Shown here: piece by piece, positions 25,255 to 34,254 of the stretch | Position numbering within the stretch: position 1 is the first letter of the stretch | Layout of the letters: every line of letters starts with the position of its first letter | NCBI GenBank assembly: GCA_938002965.1 | Contig: CALKZY010000047.1 | Location: 1-56,728, forward strand | Reading direction: 5' to 3' | Source of the DNA: an uncultured Acidimicrobiales bacterium | Lineage (GTDB): Bacteria > Actinomycetota > Acidimicrobiia > Acidimicrobiales > SZUA-35 | Length of the DNA stretch: 56,728 bases | Position numbers and translations under genes: made by a program | Notes under the pieces: model-generated | The model's database searches: none | Told to the model about the DNA's origin: nothing | What the model saw: only the letters and a program-made list of their open reading frames with translations

Positions 25255-25287
25255 GCACCGGCGTTGACGACTAAGAGGCGATGCCAG

Positions 25288-27717
25288 TCACGCAGAACCG
25301 ACGTTGATCACGTGGCTGTCATCGAGCGATACCCGGACGTCGACATCGGCCTTGGCCGCCACGTCGGGGCAGAAGCGTCGAGAGGTCGCTTCAAGAACGG
25401 TGCGGACGGTCCGAGCCACTTCAGCGGCATCGGATCGTCGGCATTCCACCACTACCGAGTCATGCACCGTCTGGACGGGGAACGTACCTGGGAAGGGTCG
25501 AAGCGCTCGGTGAAGTTCGCCGTAAGCGGCGAGCATGATGTCGGCCACACCACCTTGGATGGGGGCGTTGCGCCAGGCGTTGACCATGGCCCGGGCCCGT
25601 TCGCGCGCCGCCCTCCCAAGTAGGCGATGGGCAACGTCTTCGCCGACCTGCTCGGTCACGGCTGCCATGTACCGGCGGCGCAGCGACCTATCGTCGAATT
25701 GGCGAGCAATTCCGGGGCCGGTTTCCAACTGGTCCGGGTCAAGCTTCAAACCGTGGGTGGCGGCGAACTTTCGACGGACCCTGATAAGTGCCGGACTGGC
25801 CGATTCAACCGCCGAGATGGCGGCGGCCAGAAACAGCCGGTCGAGATGAAGGTTGAACTGCTGTCTTCTTCCCGACAGTGTCCTGCTGGAGAACGTAAAC
25901 GGTGACTCGTCGTGATTGAGGGCCACCGAGGCCGAGTAACGAAGTGTCCAACGGACCTCATCTAGGAGGTCGCGGCCCTGGATCCAATGATCGCCCTTGT
26001 AGCCGACCCCACTTTCCGACTGCTCATCGGCCATGATCCCGCCGATCAGTGCGTCGGCTACTTCGTCAGCCGAAGGCCATCGATTCGATGATGCCCGTAG
26101 CTCTCGACGAGCTTTGGAGACAAGGGGAAAGCGGTTGGCCAGTCTCATGGTCGACGCCCAATCGATTTCCGATGTCCGGCCGGCGACTGCATCGATGTCG
26201 GCGATGCGTCGCTCAGCCCACCGGGCCGTGCCAGGGTAGGTCCGGCGATAGTCGGCCAGCAGGCGTTCTGCCTCGGCTGGTGACGTTTCGGTTCCTTCTG
26301 CTGACAGAGACCGAGCCAGCGATGCCGCACCGGTTCCGTAGGCGATGCCGAAGTTCAAGGCCTTGGCCTGCTGTCTAAGACGCTTGAGTCTGTCCGGGTC
26401 GCTGGATGCGAGGCGGTCCGGGTCGATGCCAAACATCGACGATGCGGTGGTGAGATGCACGTCGGCTCCGCGCTCGAACGCCTCTCGAAGCGCTGCATCG
26501 TCGGCCACCTGGGCCAGGTATCGGAGTTCGGCCTGACTCAGGTCGGCGTAGACGAAAACCCGGTCGGGGTCCTGAGGGCGACAGAACGGCTTCATGGCCG
26601 GGGTGAAGTTCTGAGCGTTAGGGTTGCGGCTGGCTAGGCGTCCGGTGTTGGTGCCGACAACTTGGAGATATTGGGGGCGGAACCGGCCGTCGTCGTGGAG
26701 GTGCTCGTACATCGAGTCCCCGTAGGTCGTGAGTGTCTTGGCCAGCTGTCGGAACGACAACAAGGCCTGGCAAACATCGCCACCGATTTCTCGGAGCACC
26801 GTGGCGGTGACCGAGTCGTGACTGGTCAACGGCCGGGCATGTCCGAAGGTGGCCTTCGTCCAGGCCGCCACTTCGGCTTCGGCCCATCTGTTCAATGCAT
26901 CCCGTACCTGCAAGTCAGAGGACGGATTCCACGAAGGCTCGATTGAGCTGTCGAACAGCGAGCCCTGGCCGCCTCCGGTGAGCAGGGCCAGCTGGCTTTG
27001 AACATCGCTTCGTTTAGCTTCCATTCGGCGAAGCTCGGCCTGCCAACCGTCCCAGTCGAAGGGCAGGCCGGACCGCTCCAACTGATCAAGAAAAGGTCTT
27101 GCGTCCTGCTCAATGGCACAGACATCGTTCAGGCCCGCTTCCGCCAGCTCCACTCTGATTTGGTCACCGACCCACAGGGTGTGAACCGCATCGGCGGCGG
27201 CGTAAGTGATCTGGGTCTGGGACAGATCGGATGCGGCGTCATAGGAGATCTGAGTCGTGCCTTTTCCTTCGGCTTTGAGGCCGAGATAGTGCTCTGTAGC
27301 CCAGGCCAGGCTGTGATACCAGTTGAAGCCACTGCGGCCCTGGTAGATCAAGGCGTCAGCCAACATGGCGTCCCACCAGCGAAGACCGGTGGTTGTGTCC
27401 TCGCTGCCCCAGACGGCCCGATCGATCACTCGGGCGTCGAACCCGGCATTCCAGGCGTCGGCCACTGCACCATCGAGAAGTGGGGCTAAGGCTTCGGGTT
27501 CGACATCTCGGGCGTCAACGACAAAGGCCTGCTCGTCGCCGTCGGCGTCGCGGGTGGCCAGCGACATCACCCGTAGCTGCCCGGCACTCGGCCCGGAAAT
27601 AGGAATCTCGGTGTCAATGGCCAGTCGGGTGGCGTTAGAGACGGCTTGTTGCAGGCGCGGCAGTTGTGAGACGTCGGAAATGAGCGTAAACGTAACGTCT
27701 CCAGCCGACCCCTTCAT
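25288..27717 (-). CDS. Family A DNA polymerase without 5' nuclease, with inserts in the polymerase domain
   Basis: Residues 10-200 are a DEDD 3'-5' exonuclease with all motifs intact (DTE at 35-37, Asn90/Asp94, Tyr172-AAA-Asp176). Residues 205-809 are a PolA palm/fingers/thumb: motif A YADLSQAELR with Asp392, motif B RLRQQAKALNFGIAYG (448-461), motif C VHDS with Asp753 (HDS instead of HDE). Between the O-helix region and NAPIQGG (718-723) there are roughly 200 extra residues, rich in Arg/Asp and Ala. It resembles a Klenow fragment enlarged to 809 residues, so it is probably an accessory repair or phage-derived polymerase rather than the main Pol I. Stands between the ars pair and the inositol operon. 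Confidence 0.85.
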   Translation of the reverse strand: MKGSAGDVTFTLISDVSQLPRLQQAVSNATRLAIDTEIPISGPSAGQLRVMSLATRDADGDEQAFVVDARDVEPEALAPLLDGAVADAWNAGFDARVIDRAVWGSEDTTTGLRWWDAMLADALIYQGRSGFNWYHSLAWATEHYLGLKAEGKGTTQISYDAASDLSQTQITYAAADAVHTLWVGDQIRVELAEAGLNDVCAIEQDARPFLDQLERSGLPFDWDGWQAELRRMEAKRSDVQSQLALLTGGGQGSLFDSSIEPSWNPSSDLQVRDALNRWAEAEVAAWTKATFGHARPLTSHDSVTATVLREIGGDVCQALLSFRQLAKTLTTYGDSMYEHLHDDGRFRPQYLQVVGTNTGRLASRNPNAQNFTPAMKPFCRPQDPDRVFVYADLSQAELRYLAQVADDAALREAFERGADVHLTTASSMFGIDPDRLASSDPDRLKRLRQQAKALNFGIAYGTGAASLARSLSAEGTETSPAEAERLLADYRRTYPGTARWAERRIADIDAVAGRTSEIDWASTMRLANRFPLVSKARRELRASSNRWPSADEVADALIGGIMADEQSESGVGYKGDHWIQGRDLLDEVRWTLRYSASVALNHDESPFTFSSRTLSGRRQQFNLHLDRLFLAAAISAVESASPALIRVRRKFAATHGLKLDPDQLETGPGIARQFDDRSLRRRYMAAVTEQVGEDVAHRLLGRAARERARAMVNAWRNAPIQGGVADIMLAAYGELHRALRPFPGTFPVQTVHDSVVVECRRSDAAEVARTVRTVLEATSRRFCPDVAAKADVDVRVSLDDSHVINVGSA

Positions 27718-27767
27718 CGACTTTAGGTTAGCGCCGTGTGGTGTGGACGCCGGTTGTGGGGCTTCGC

Positions 27768-28799
27768 TCAGCCGACCTCGGCAATAGCCACGGGCCTATT
27801 CTCCGCCACCGATTTGTTGGCGGCCAAACCCATCAGCAGGGGAGCGCGGCCGTCGAGTCCCGTCACGGGCGTCGGTTGTCCGCCGACGACGGCGGCGACA
27901 AAGTCGTTCCACTGGTTGACATATGACGGGATGTAACGATCGAGAAAGAAGTTCGGCACAAGGGCCGAGCTTCCACCGGCCGCCGTGAGGGTCCGGCCGT
28001 AGTGTTCACGATGATTGTCGGAGAAGGCGGCTCCGGCGGAGCCGAAGGCTTCGACTCGTTGGTCGTAGCCGTAGGCCGACTGTCGGCAGTTATCAATGGT
28101 GGTGACCACACCGTTCTCATGAGTCAAGATAACGGTGACTGTGTCGTAGTCGCCAGCGTCGCCGATGGCCTGATCAACCGAGACCCAGCCCCGGGCGTAC
28201 ACCTCGACCACCTCAGAGCCGGCGACATAGCGAGCCATGTCAAAGTCGTGGATGGTCATATCCAAGAAGATGCCGCCGCTGACGTTGATGTACGAGATCG
28301 GTGGGGGAGCGGGATCCCGACTGGTGATGCTCACCTGACGGAGGTCGCCCAGCACGCCGTTGGCTACCGCATCGCGTACCGATCGATGACCGGCATCGAA
28401 CCGGCGGTTGAAGCCGACATGCAGCGGCACACCGGCGGCCTCGACGGCGGCCAGACCACGATCGACTTCAGAAAGGTCGAGCGAGAGGGGCTTTTCGCAA
28501 AAGATCGCTTTGCCCGTCTCGGCCGCGGCCACCAGCAGGTCAATGTGGGTGTCGGTGCTGGTGCAGATCGCCACTGCGTCGACCTGGTCGGAGGCAATGA
28601 GCTGTTCGGCAGAGTCGAATCGGGTCACGTCGTGGCGATCTGCCACCGCCGCCGCCCCGTCGGCGTAGACGTCGAAGACCCCGGAAACGTCTGCACCCTC
28701 AACCTGGTTGGCCACCAGGTCGACATGCATCGATCCGATGCGACCGACACCGAGAACGCCGACCCTGAGCCGGTCGCTTTGGCTAGCTGTATCTGACAC
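27768..28799 (-). CDS. iolG: Inositol 2-dehydrogenase-like oxidoreductase (Gfo/Idh/MocA)
   Basis: A 343-residue NAD(P)-dependent dehydrogenase: Rossmann motif GVLGVGRIGSMH (residues 14-25), the catalytic EKP Lys in FCEKPLSLD near residue 98, and the DMTIHDFDMARY segment with catalytic Asp and His. Its match to myo-inositol dehydrogenases plus its position at the end of the inositol transport/iolB operon support oxidation of myo-inositol (or scyllo-inositol) at C2 to the inosose. It acts in the cytoplasm. It follows the second Gfo/Idh gene by 57 bases; DNA polymerase follows on the same strand and is probably unrelated. Confidence 0.85.
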   Translation of the reverse strand: MSDTASQSDRLRVGVLGVGRIGSMHVDLVANQVEGADVSGVFDVYADGAAAVADRHDVTRFDSAEQLIASDQVDAVAICTSTDTHIDLLVAAAETGKAIFCEKPLSLDLSEVDRGLAAVEAAGVPLHVGFNRRFDAGHRSVRDAVANGVLGDLRQVSITSRDPAPPPISYINVSGGIFLDMTIHDFDMARYVAGSEVVEVYARGWVSVDQAIGDAGDYDTVTVILTHENGVVTTIDNCRQSAYGYDQRVEAFGSAGAAFSDNHREHYGRTLTAAGGSSALVPNFFLDRYIPSYVNQWNDFVAAVVGGQPTPVTGLDGRAPLLMGLAANKSVAENRPVAIAEVG

Positions 28800-28856
28800 G
28801 CCGTTTCTACTCCGTGATTTGTTGATGTTGTTTATCTGATGGCCGTCGGACAGTGA

Positions 28857-30074
28857 TCAGGGAAGTCGGACTGAGCTAACCTTTTCCCAGGCATTGGATT
28901 CCCAGCTGCGGACCATGGCTGCTTGAACGCTGACGTAGTCGATGGCCTGCTCAAACCCGGGGTTAAACGGCTTTTCCTGTGCTACCGCATTGAGGAAGCC
29001 CAGGCACTCAATGACCTTGAGGTCCTCGTAGCCAATGCTGTTGGCGTCGCCGGGCACGAACGCTCCGTGGTACGGGTAGCGGTCACCGGCGTACACCTTG
29101 GTGTAGCCGTCATGCAGGTACTCATCACCGGTCAGGTCAGCCGACTCGGTGAGGAAGATGTCCATTTCGTTCATGGTCTCCAGGTTCCACCGGAGTGAAC
29201 CCTTGGTGCCGTAGATCTCGAACGCCATCTGACTCTGTGGTCCGACGATGGCCCGGCTGGTCTCGAAGGTGCCAACGGCACCGTTTTCGAACCTGACCAT
29301 GCAACCGGCGTAGTCCTCGTTGGTAACCGGTCCGGTCGGGTCACCCGGTTCTCCACGATCGTAGTGGGTTCCTCCACCCGGCTTGGGTAGTGGGCGCTCC
29401 TTGATGAACGTCTCGGCCATACCTACCACCGAAGTGATCGGTCCGTTCAACATCATGGCCAGATCGACCGAGTGGCTGAGAATGTCGGTGGAGACGCCGT
29501 AACCGGCGCCCTCGTGCTCGAAACGCCATGACAGTAGACCCATGGGATCGGCGCCGTACATGGAGAAGAAGCGACCTCGGTAGTTGGTGATGTCGCCAAG
29601 AACACCTTGGGAGATGAGGTGGGAGGCGTATTGGACGAGTGGTGCCCATCGGTAGTTGTAGCCGACCCCGGTAATCACCCCAGCTGTTCGAGCTGCCTTT
29701 TCGATCCGAGCTGTTTGTTCCGGCGTTCCGCCCACCGGCTTTTCACAGAACACGTGCTTGCCAGCTTCGGCGGCGGCCACACACAGCTCCTCGTGCAACA
29801 TGTTGGGCCCGCACACGATGACGGCGTCAACCTCAGGGTGGTTAATGGCTTCAGCCGGGTCGGTGGTGGATGTAGCGAACCCGAAGTTCGCTTCGGCCTC
29901 GTGGCCCTTGGCCTCGATGGTGTCACAGCACACCACTAACCGGGGATTGGCCAGACGATTTCGCAGCGGGTCGTCTCCGACCGGGAACAGGGTCGGGATG
30001 CGATGGTACGAACGGCTATGGGCCTGGCCCATCCAACCGAATCCGATTACGGCGATGCCAATAGTCTTTGTCAC
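28857..30074 (-). CDS. Gfo/Idh/MocA-family oxidoreductase (second inositol-type dehydrogenase)
   Basis: A 405-residue protein with Rossmann motif GFGWMGQAHSRSY, EKP motif FCEKPVGGT and the Asp/His segment STDILSHSVDLAMML. It is longer than IolG and probably oxidises a different inositol isomer, an inosose intermediate or a sugar. The start is a GTG at 30074 with AAGAGAGAAG about ten bases upstream; the frame is open to 30140 without family similarity. It lies between iolB and iolG in one operon, so a role in inositol breakdown is likely. Confidence 0.83.
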   Translation of the reverse strand: MTKTIGIAVIGFGWMGQAHSRSYHRIPTLFPVGDDPLRNRLANPRLVVCCDTIEAKGHEAEANFGFATSTTDPAEAINHPEVDAVIVCGPNMLHEELCVAAAEAGKHVFCEKPVGGTPEQTARIEKAARTAGVITGVGYNYRWAPLVQYASHLISQGVLGDITNYRGRFFSMYGADPMGLLSWRFEHEGAGYGVSTDILSHSVDLAMMLNGPITSVVGMAETFIKERPLPKPGGGTHYDRGEPGDPTGPVTNEDYAGCMVRFENGAVGTFETSRAIVGPQSQMAFEIYGTKGSLRWNLETMNEMDIFLTESADLTGDEYLHDGYTKVYAGDRYPYHGAFVPGDANSIGYEDLKVIECLGFLNAVAQEKPFNPGFEQAIDYVSVQAAMVRSWESNAWEKVSSVRLP

Positions 30075-30156
30075 GCGTCGACTTCTCTCTTGCTTGTTTT
30101 CCGTGTTGTTTGGTGTTGTATGTAGTGGCCACAGGACCAACGGCTAGGGAGTCCGA

Positions 30157-31107
30157 CTAGTCGGCAACCACACCGTTGGCCGAGGTCATTGGGCAACGAG
30201 GATCGAGATTCATCGTCGACCAGGTGTCACGAACCCAGTGGTGACCTGGATCGTCGCAGAACGCCATTGATCGGTCACCCCCGGGCCCAGCCAAAACGTT
30301 CAAGTAGTACATGGGGTAGCCGGGCGCCGCTATGCAGGGGCCGTGGTAGCCACGGGGAACCAAGTAGACGTCGCCGTCGCCGACAAGCACGCTGTCATCG
30401 AACAACAGCATCGGATCGGTGGATTCGAGGTCCGGCCGGTCCCCGGTGTAGGTCCGGTGGAAACCGAAGCCATCACGGTCGTAATTGGTGCCCCCGGCTT
30501 TTCCGATCCGGAAGTAGTAGATCTCTTCGTTGTTGACATCGCATTCGGGCGAGTCATCGTGTTTGTGTGGGGGATAGCTGGACCAGTTGCCGTCCGGTGT
30601 TAGGAGTTCGCAGCACATGAGGCGATCGGCGTGAGGCCACCGCTCCGGGGTGAGGAAGTTGGTTACCTGGCGGGTGGCGGGGCCTCCGCCTCGGGCTTCG
30701 GTTTCGACCTCGTCTGCCGGTCCGTACTTAGGTTCAAGTGCGTTCTCGCATCGAGAGAGCGGTAGAGCAAGCTCTAAGCCTGGGCCGTCGTGGGGGCAGG
30801 TGATCGAGACTGTGCTGTCTCGCCCGACGTACACGAAGTCGGTGACGCGACTAAAGACTGATGCCCGACCTTGAAGATCGAAGAAGGCCGACATCCCGGC
30901 GGCCGGGTTTACCTCGACCTTGGCCTGGCCACCGCTCAAGGGAAGCAATGCCATCTCACAGTCGTCGGTTCCGAAGGCGCGAGTTTCGCCTGGGGCGACG
31001 GAGAGGACCCGAAGGCCGGTGTAGGTCCAACCGGCTTCGGCTTGGCTGAGATGCAGGGTGTAGTCGTCGGCAGCCAGGGTCCCGGCGGCGAAGTGTCGTT
31101 GATTCAT
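30157..31107 (-). CDS. iolB: 5-deoxy-glucuronate isomerase
   Basis: A 316-residue two-cupin protein matching IolB throughout: WSSYPPHKHD supplies two His ligands, NNEEIYYFRIG the Glu, and LVPRGYHGP the third His. IolB converts 5-deoxy-D-glucuronate to 2-deoxy-5-keto-gluconate in myo-inositol breakdown. The gene is 92 bases after the ATPase gene, with a 10-bp hairpin between them, and is followed by two dehydrogenases. A second, more divergent IolB-like gene lies at 37975; this one is the more canonical. Confidence 0.9.
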   Translation of the reverse strand: MNQRHFAAGTLAADDYTLHLSQAEAGWTYTGLRVLSVAPGETRAFGTDDCEMALLPLSGGQAKVEVNPAAGMSAFFDLQGRASVFSRVTDFVYVGRDSTVSITCPHDGPGLELALPLSRCENALEPKYGPADEVETEARGGGPATRQVTNFLTPERWPHADRLMCCELLTPDGNWSSYPPHKHDDSPECDVNNEEIYYFRIGKAGGTNYDRDGFGFHRTYTGDRPDLESTDPMLLFDDSVLVGDGDVYLVPRGYHGPCIAAPGYPMYYLNVLAGPGGDRSMAFCDDPGHHWVRDTWSTMNLDPRCPMTSANGVVAD

Positions 31108-31154
31108 CTGGACGCTCAGATCACGTTGTTGGTAGTGGGGAGATGAGGCGACAA

Positions 31155-31191
31155 TCGGTTCCAGACGGCTGTCTCAGACGCCTGGAACCGA
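31155..31191 (-). other. Intercistronic stem-loop between ATPase gene and iolB
   Basis: TCGGTTCCAG and CTGGAACCGA form a perfect 10-bp inverted repeat with a 17-base loop in the 92-base gap. It separates the transport genes from the catabolic genes of the same operon and may set their relative expression or end part of the transcripts. Confidence 0.5.
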
Positions 31192-31199
31192 GTCGAAAG

Positions 31200-32033
31200 C
31201 TAGTCCACGCCGCTTATGGCCGCCGCCAATTCTCCTTGGAGCTGCTCGAGCTCGGCGCCACCGGCCATGAGCTTCGTCAGCTCCTGTTGGGTGATTTCGT
31301 CCTTACCGAAGTTACCCATGGACTGACCTCGGTTCAGGATGAGGAACCGGTCGCCGACCGGGTAGGCGTGAGCGGGGTTGTGGGTAATGAAGATCACGCC
31401 CAAACCTCGCTTGGCCGCCTCGACGATGTACCGCAGCACCACGCCGGACTGCTTTACTCCGAGAGCCGACGTTGGCTCGTCCAAAATCAGCACCTTGGCC
31501 CCGAAGTAGACAGCTCGGGCGATGGCAACCGATTGGCGTTCACCGCCGGAAAGCGTTCCCACCGGTTGCTCGGTGTCGCGAATGTCGATGCCCATCTTGG
31601 CCATCTCTTCTTTGGCGGTGGCTTTGGCGGTGGCTTTGTCGATCCACTGAATCGGCCACACCCCCTTGGTGGGCTCAGCACCGAGAAAGAAGTTCCTCCA
31701 CACCGACATCAGCGGAACCATGGCCAGATCCTGATAGACCGCGGCGATGCCTCGGTCCAGGGCATCACGTGGCGAGTTAAACCGAACCGTGTCGCCTTCA
31801 AGCTGGAAGTCGCCTTCGTCGTGCTGATGCACTCCGGCCAGGATCTTGATGAATGTCGATTTGCCGGCGCCATTGTCGCCCAGCACGCAGGTGACCTTGC
31901 CCGCTTCCACGTGCGTGGTCACGCCTTTGAGGGCGATGATGTTGCCGTAGAACTTGCCGATGTTGGTCAGCTCCAAAAGAGGAGAGCCACTTGACGATGT
32001 TGTCGTTTGTGTATCGCTTGTTGCATCGCTCAT
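31200..32033 (-). CDS. ABC transporter ATPase (ribose/inositol type, single domain)
   Basis: A 277-residue single nucleotide-binding domain: Walker [11 protein letters not shown]-loop [14 protein letters not shown], signature [14 protein letters not shown], Walker [13 protein letters not shown]. It resembles the first half of RbsA, or FrcA, and presumably works as a homodimer. AGGAG nine bases before the ATG at 32033 sets the start. It follows the large permease by 11 bases. With the permease and the RbsB-like protein it forms an importer, probably for inositol given the adjacent iol genes. Confidence 0.9.
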   Translation of the reverse strand: MSDATSDTQTTTSSSGSPLLELTNIGKFYGNIIALKGVTTHVEAGKVTCVLGDNGAGKSTFIKILAGVHQHDEGDFQLEGDTVRFNSPRDALDRGIAAVYQDLAMVPLMSVWRNFFLGAEPTKGVWPIQWIDKATAKATAKEEMAKMGIDIRDTEQPVGTLSGGERQSVAIARAVYFGAKVLILDEPTSALGVKQSGVVLRYIVEAAKRGLGVIFITHNPAHAYPVGDRFLILNRGQSMGNFGKDEITQQELTKLMAGGAELEQLQGELAAAISGVD

Positions 32034-32044
32034 TGGAACGTCTC

Positions 32045-34039
32045 CTATCGGGTTGCTTCGGCTCGGGATCGGATGAAGTTGTTGGCGATGACCGCCAATA
32101 GGAGAATGCCTCCAAGGAACACAAACCGCCAGTCGGAGTTCCATCGAGCTGATGGAATGCCCTGGGCGGCCATGGCCATAATGATGGCTCCGATAGCGGC
32201 GCCAAGGGTTGACCCGTAGCCGCCGGTCAAGGCTGTTCCGCCCACGACGGCGGCGATAATGTATTCGAATTCCTCACCGTCGCCGGTGCTGGCCTGAATA
32301 GTGTTGAGGCGGAAGGCTAGAAGCGTTCCCACCAGCCATGCGGCAAAGCTGACCAGCATGAATAGTTGGACTTTGGTTCGGGCCGCTGGGACACCGATCT
32401 GTCGGGAGGCCTCTCTGTTGCCGCCGACGGCGAAGACCCAGCTGCCGAACTTGGACCGTCCAAGCACCCAGGTACAGGCTCCGGCGAACAGCAGGAACCA
32501 AAGGGTGCGGACGCTGAACTTAGCCGGTGAGATTCCGGCTTCGATCTCGGCCGGAACAGTGAAGAGAAGGCGGGTGCTAACACCGACAAGGAACAGCATT
32601 GCCCCGCCGGCTATGAGGAGGCGGCCCAGGCGGTCCGCCGGGGGATCCGGATACCGCCGTTCGGCGAAGAACAGCGTCACGATGGCCCAAACGGCCATTA
32701 GCGCCGCCACTGCCAACATGATGGAGAAGACTTCGGTCCTGAACTTGTGAGTGCCTGACTCCGATCGGATAAAGAATGCCATCGCCGCCACTAGCGCAGC
32801 GGTGCATACGAGAATACTGGTGCGGACCAGTTGGGAGTCGAAGCCTGCTCGGTGAGAAGCCATCAGGAGAAAGACAGCACCTGCGCTGGCCAAGCTGACG
32901 AAAAGAATGGCCCGCAGTCCCTGCTCGGTAATCAAGAACGTGACGTTCTCGCTGTTTTGGGCGTCGAGCGACCGGGCGGCTACAACAGATAACACCAAGG
33001 CCGCTAGGCCCGCTCCAAATGGCACCAGCCAGCCGGTAGCAACAACCATGCCACCACGCTCGGTCAGTGATTTGTACCGCCACAGTGCCAGACCGAAGAA
33101 GCCGAGCAGCATTCCCAGCCCGATGATTGCCGCTCCGATCGTGTTGGCCGAGGTGCCATCGGAGTTGTGCAGGTAGAGCACACCGGCGATTCCAGCGGCG
33201 ATTCCGCCCAGCATCACCATAAGGCCGAGGGGATTCATCTTGTCCTTGCGGGCAAAGCGCATCTCATAGAGAGCCAGGACCAAAAGGGAGAGGCCGACTA
33301 GGCAGCCCACGGTGTAGAGGAAATCTCGGCTTTCCCAGACGTGGCCGTTGCGTTCCCACTCTGCGGCGAAGATGAGCCGGAAGAATCCGTAGCCCTTATC
33401 TCCACCTCGGTCAGCGGCGAAGATTTCAAGATCGTCCATCTTGCCGACCTGGATCTGGTCGACGATGAGCTTGGCGAAACCAAGTTTGGCGCCCTTGAGG
33501 ATGAAGAACGAGGCCAGGGTCACGATGAAGCTGGGTAGCCCGCTTCGGTTGACCATTGTCCCGTTGAACCAGCCGAGGCCAAGTGCGACCGCCAGCGAAA
33601 GAGGCAGCGCGATCCACAGTGAGAGACCGGCGCCGCCCATGTCGCCGGTAATGTCACGGACGAACATGAGGGTCACGATGCCGAGTGCCCCAGTGGCGGC
33701 TCCGGCTGAGAGGTCGAATTCGCCGCCGATCATCAGCATGGCGACGGCGACCGCCATGATGCCAAGTGTTGAGGCGACGTCGAGAATTGATGCGGTGCCG
33801 CCGGTCAATCCGAACGGAACCGAGACTGCCCAAAAGAAGACCCAGACGGCCATGGCCGCAATAGCAGCGCCGATTTCCGGCCGTACCAGCATGCGGGCGA
33901 AGACGCCGCGGAAGGCAATTCGTTCGTCGGGGGCGTCAGCCTTAGCTGAGGTCGCCTGTCCGGCCTCATCTTCTTGAGATGAGATTTCTTGTTCGGGATC
34001 CTCGCTGATTTGGGTTCCCGCTGAGTCGGTTTCTGCCAC
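32045..34039 (-). CDS. Oversized RbsC-type ABC permease with an extra multi-span domain
   Basis: At 664 residues this is twice the normal size of a BPD_transp_2 permease. Residues about 45-180 match the first half of RbsC ([38 protein letters not shown]) and 500-664 the second half ([36 protein letters not shown]). Between them lie about 320 residues with some eight additional hydrophobic spans that I do not recognise. The N-terminus is a 40-residue acidic, soluble stretch. The GTG at 34039 has AGGGGGAG ten bases upstream, better than the ATG at 34120. It follows the binding-protein gene after a 215-base gap carrying three hairpins. Confidence 0.85.
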   Translation of the reverse strand: MAETDSAGTQISEDPEQEISSQEDEAGQATSAKADAPDERIAFRGVFARMLVRPEIGAAIAAMAVWVFFWAVSVPFGLTGGTASILDVASTLGIMAVAVAMLMIGGEFDLSAGAATGALGIVTLMFVRDITGDMGGAGLSLWIALPLSLAVALGLGWFNGTMVNRSGLPSFIVTLASFFILKGAKLGFAKLIVDQIQVGKMDDLEIFAADRGGDKGYGFFRLIFAAEWERNGHVWESRDFLYTVGCLVGLSLLVLALYEMRFARKDKMNPLGLMVMLGGIAAGIAGVLYLHNSDGTSANTIGAAIIGLGMLLGFFGLALWRYKSLTERGGMVVATGWLVPFGAGLAALVLSVVAARSLDAQNSENVTFLITEQGLRAILFVSLASAGAVFLLMASHRAGFDSQLVRTSILVCTAALVAAMAFFIRSESGTHKFRTEVFSIMLAVAALMAVWAIVTLFFAERRYPDPPADRLGRLLIAGGAMLFLVGVSTRLLFTVPAEIEAGISPAKFSVRTLWFLLFAGACTWVLGRSKFGSWVFAVGGNREASRQIGVPAARTKVQLFMLVSFAAWLVGTLLAFRLNTIQASTGDGEEFEYIIAAVVGGTALTGGYGSTLGAAIGAIIMAMAAQGIPSARWNSDWRFVFLGGILLLAVIANNFIRSRAEATR

Positions 34040-34140
34040 CGGTTTGTAACTCCCCCTGTGTTGAGGACTTAGCGATGCAGCACACTGCATCTGAATTTGT
34101 TTGAAAGTAGGACCACCCACCGGGCCCTACAGAGTTCGAC

Positions 34141-34229
34141 CCGGCCCTACGGCCGGGAACAGATGGGGGCACTGACTCGTCGAGCCAATGCCCCCGTCGT
34201 GTTAAAGGGTGCTCCCGTCAAACGGGAGC
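34141..34229 (-). other. Three consecutive stem-loops between binding protein and permease genes
   Basis: Going with transcription: GCTCCCGT-N3-ACGGGAGC (34211-34229, perfect 8 bp), GGGGGCA...TGCCCCC (34165-34195, 7 bp) and CCGGCC-N4-GGCCGG (34141-34156, 6 bp). None has a strong T-run. They fill the gap between the RbsB-like and RbsC-like genes and likely stabilise the binding-protein message or reduce read-through. Confidence 0.6.
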
Positions 34230-34254
34230 GTCAACGTTAGGGCTGACGTTTGCT

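Noticed and set aside
28002..28796. 264-codon plus-strand frame opposite iolG
   Set aside because: Antisense shadow of a well-supported dehydrogenase; no recognisable protein and no start site.
31143..31994. 283-codon plus-strand frame opposite the inositol ABC ATPase
   Set aside because: Shadow of the ATPase, which has complete Walker and signature motifs.
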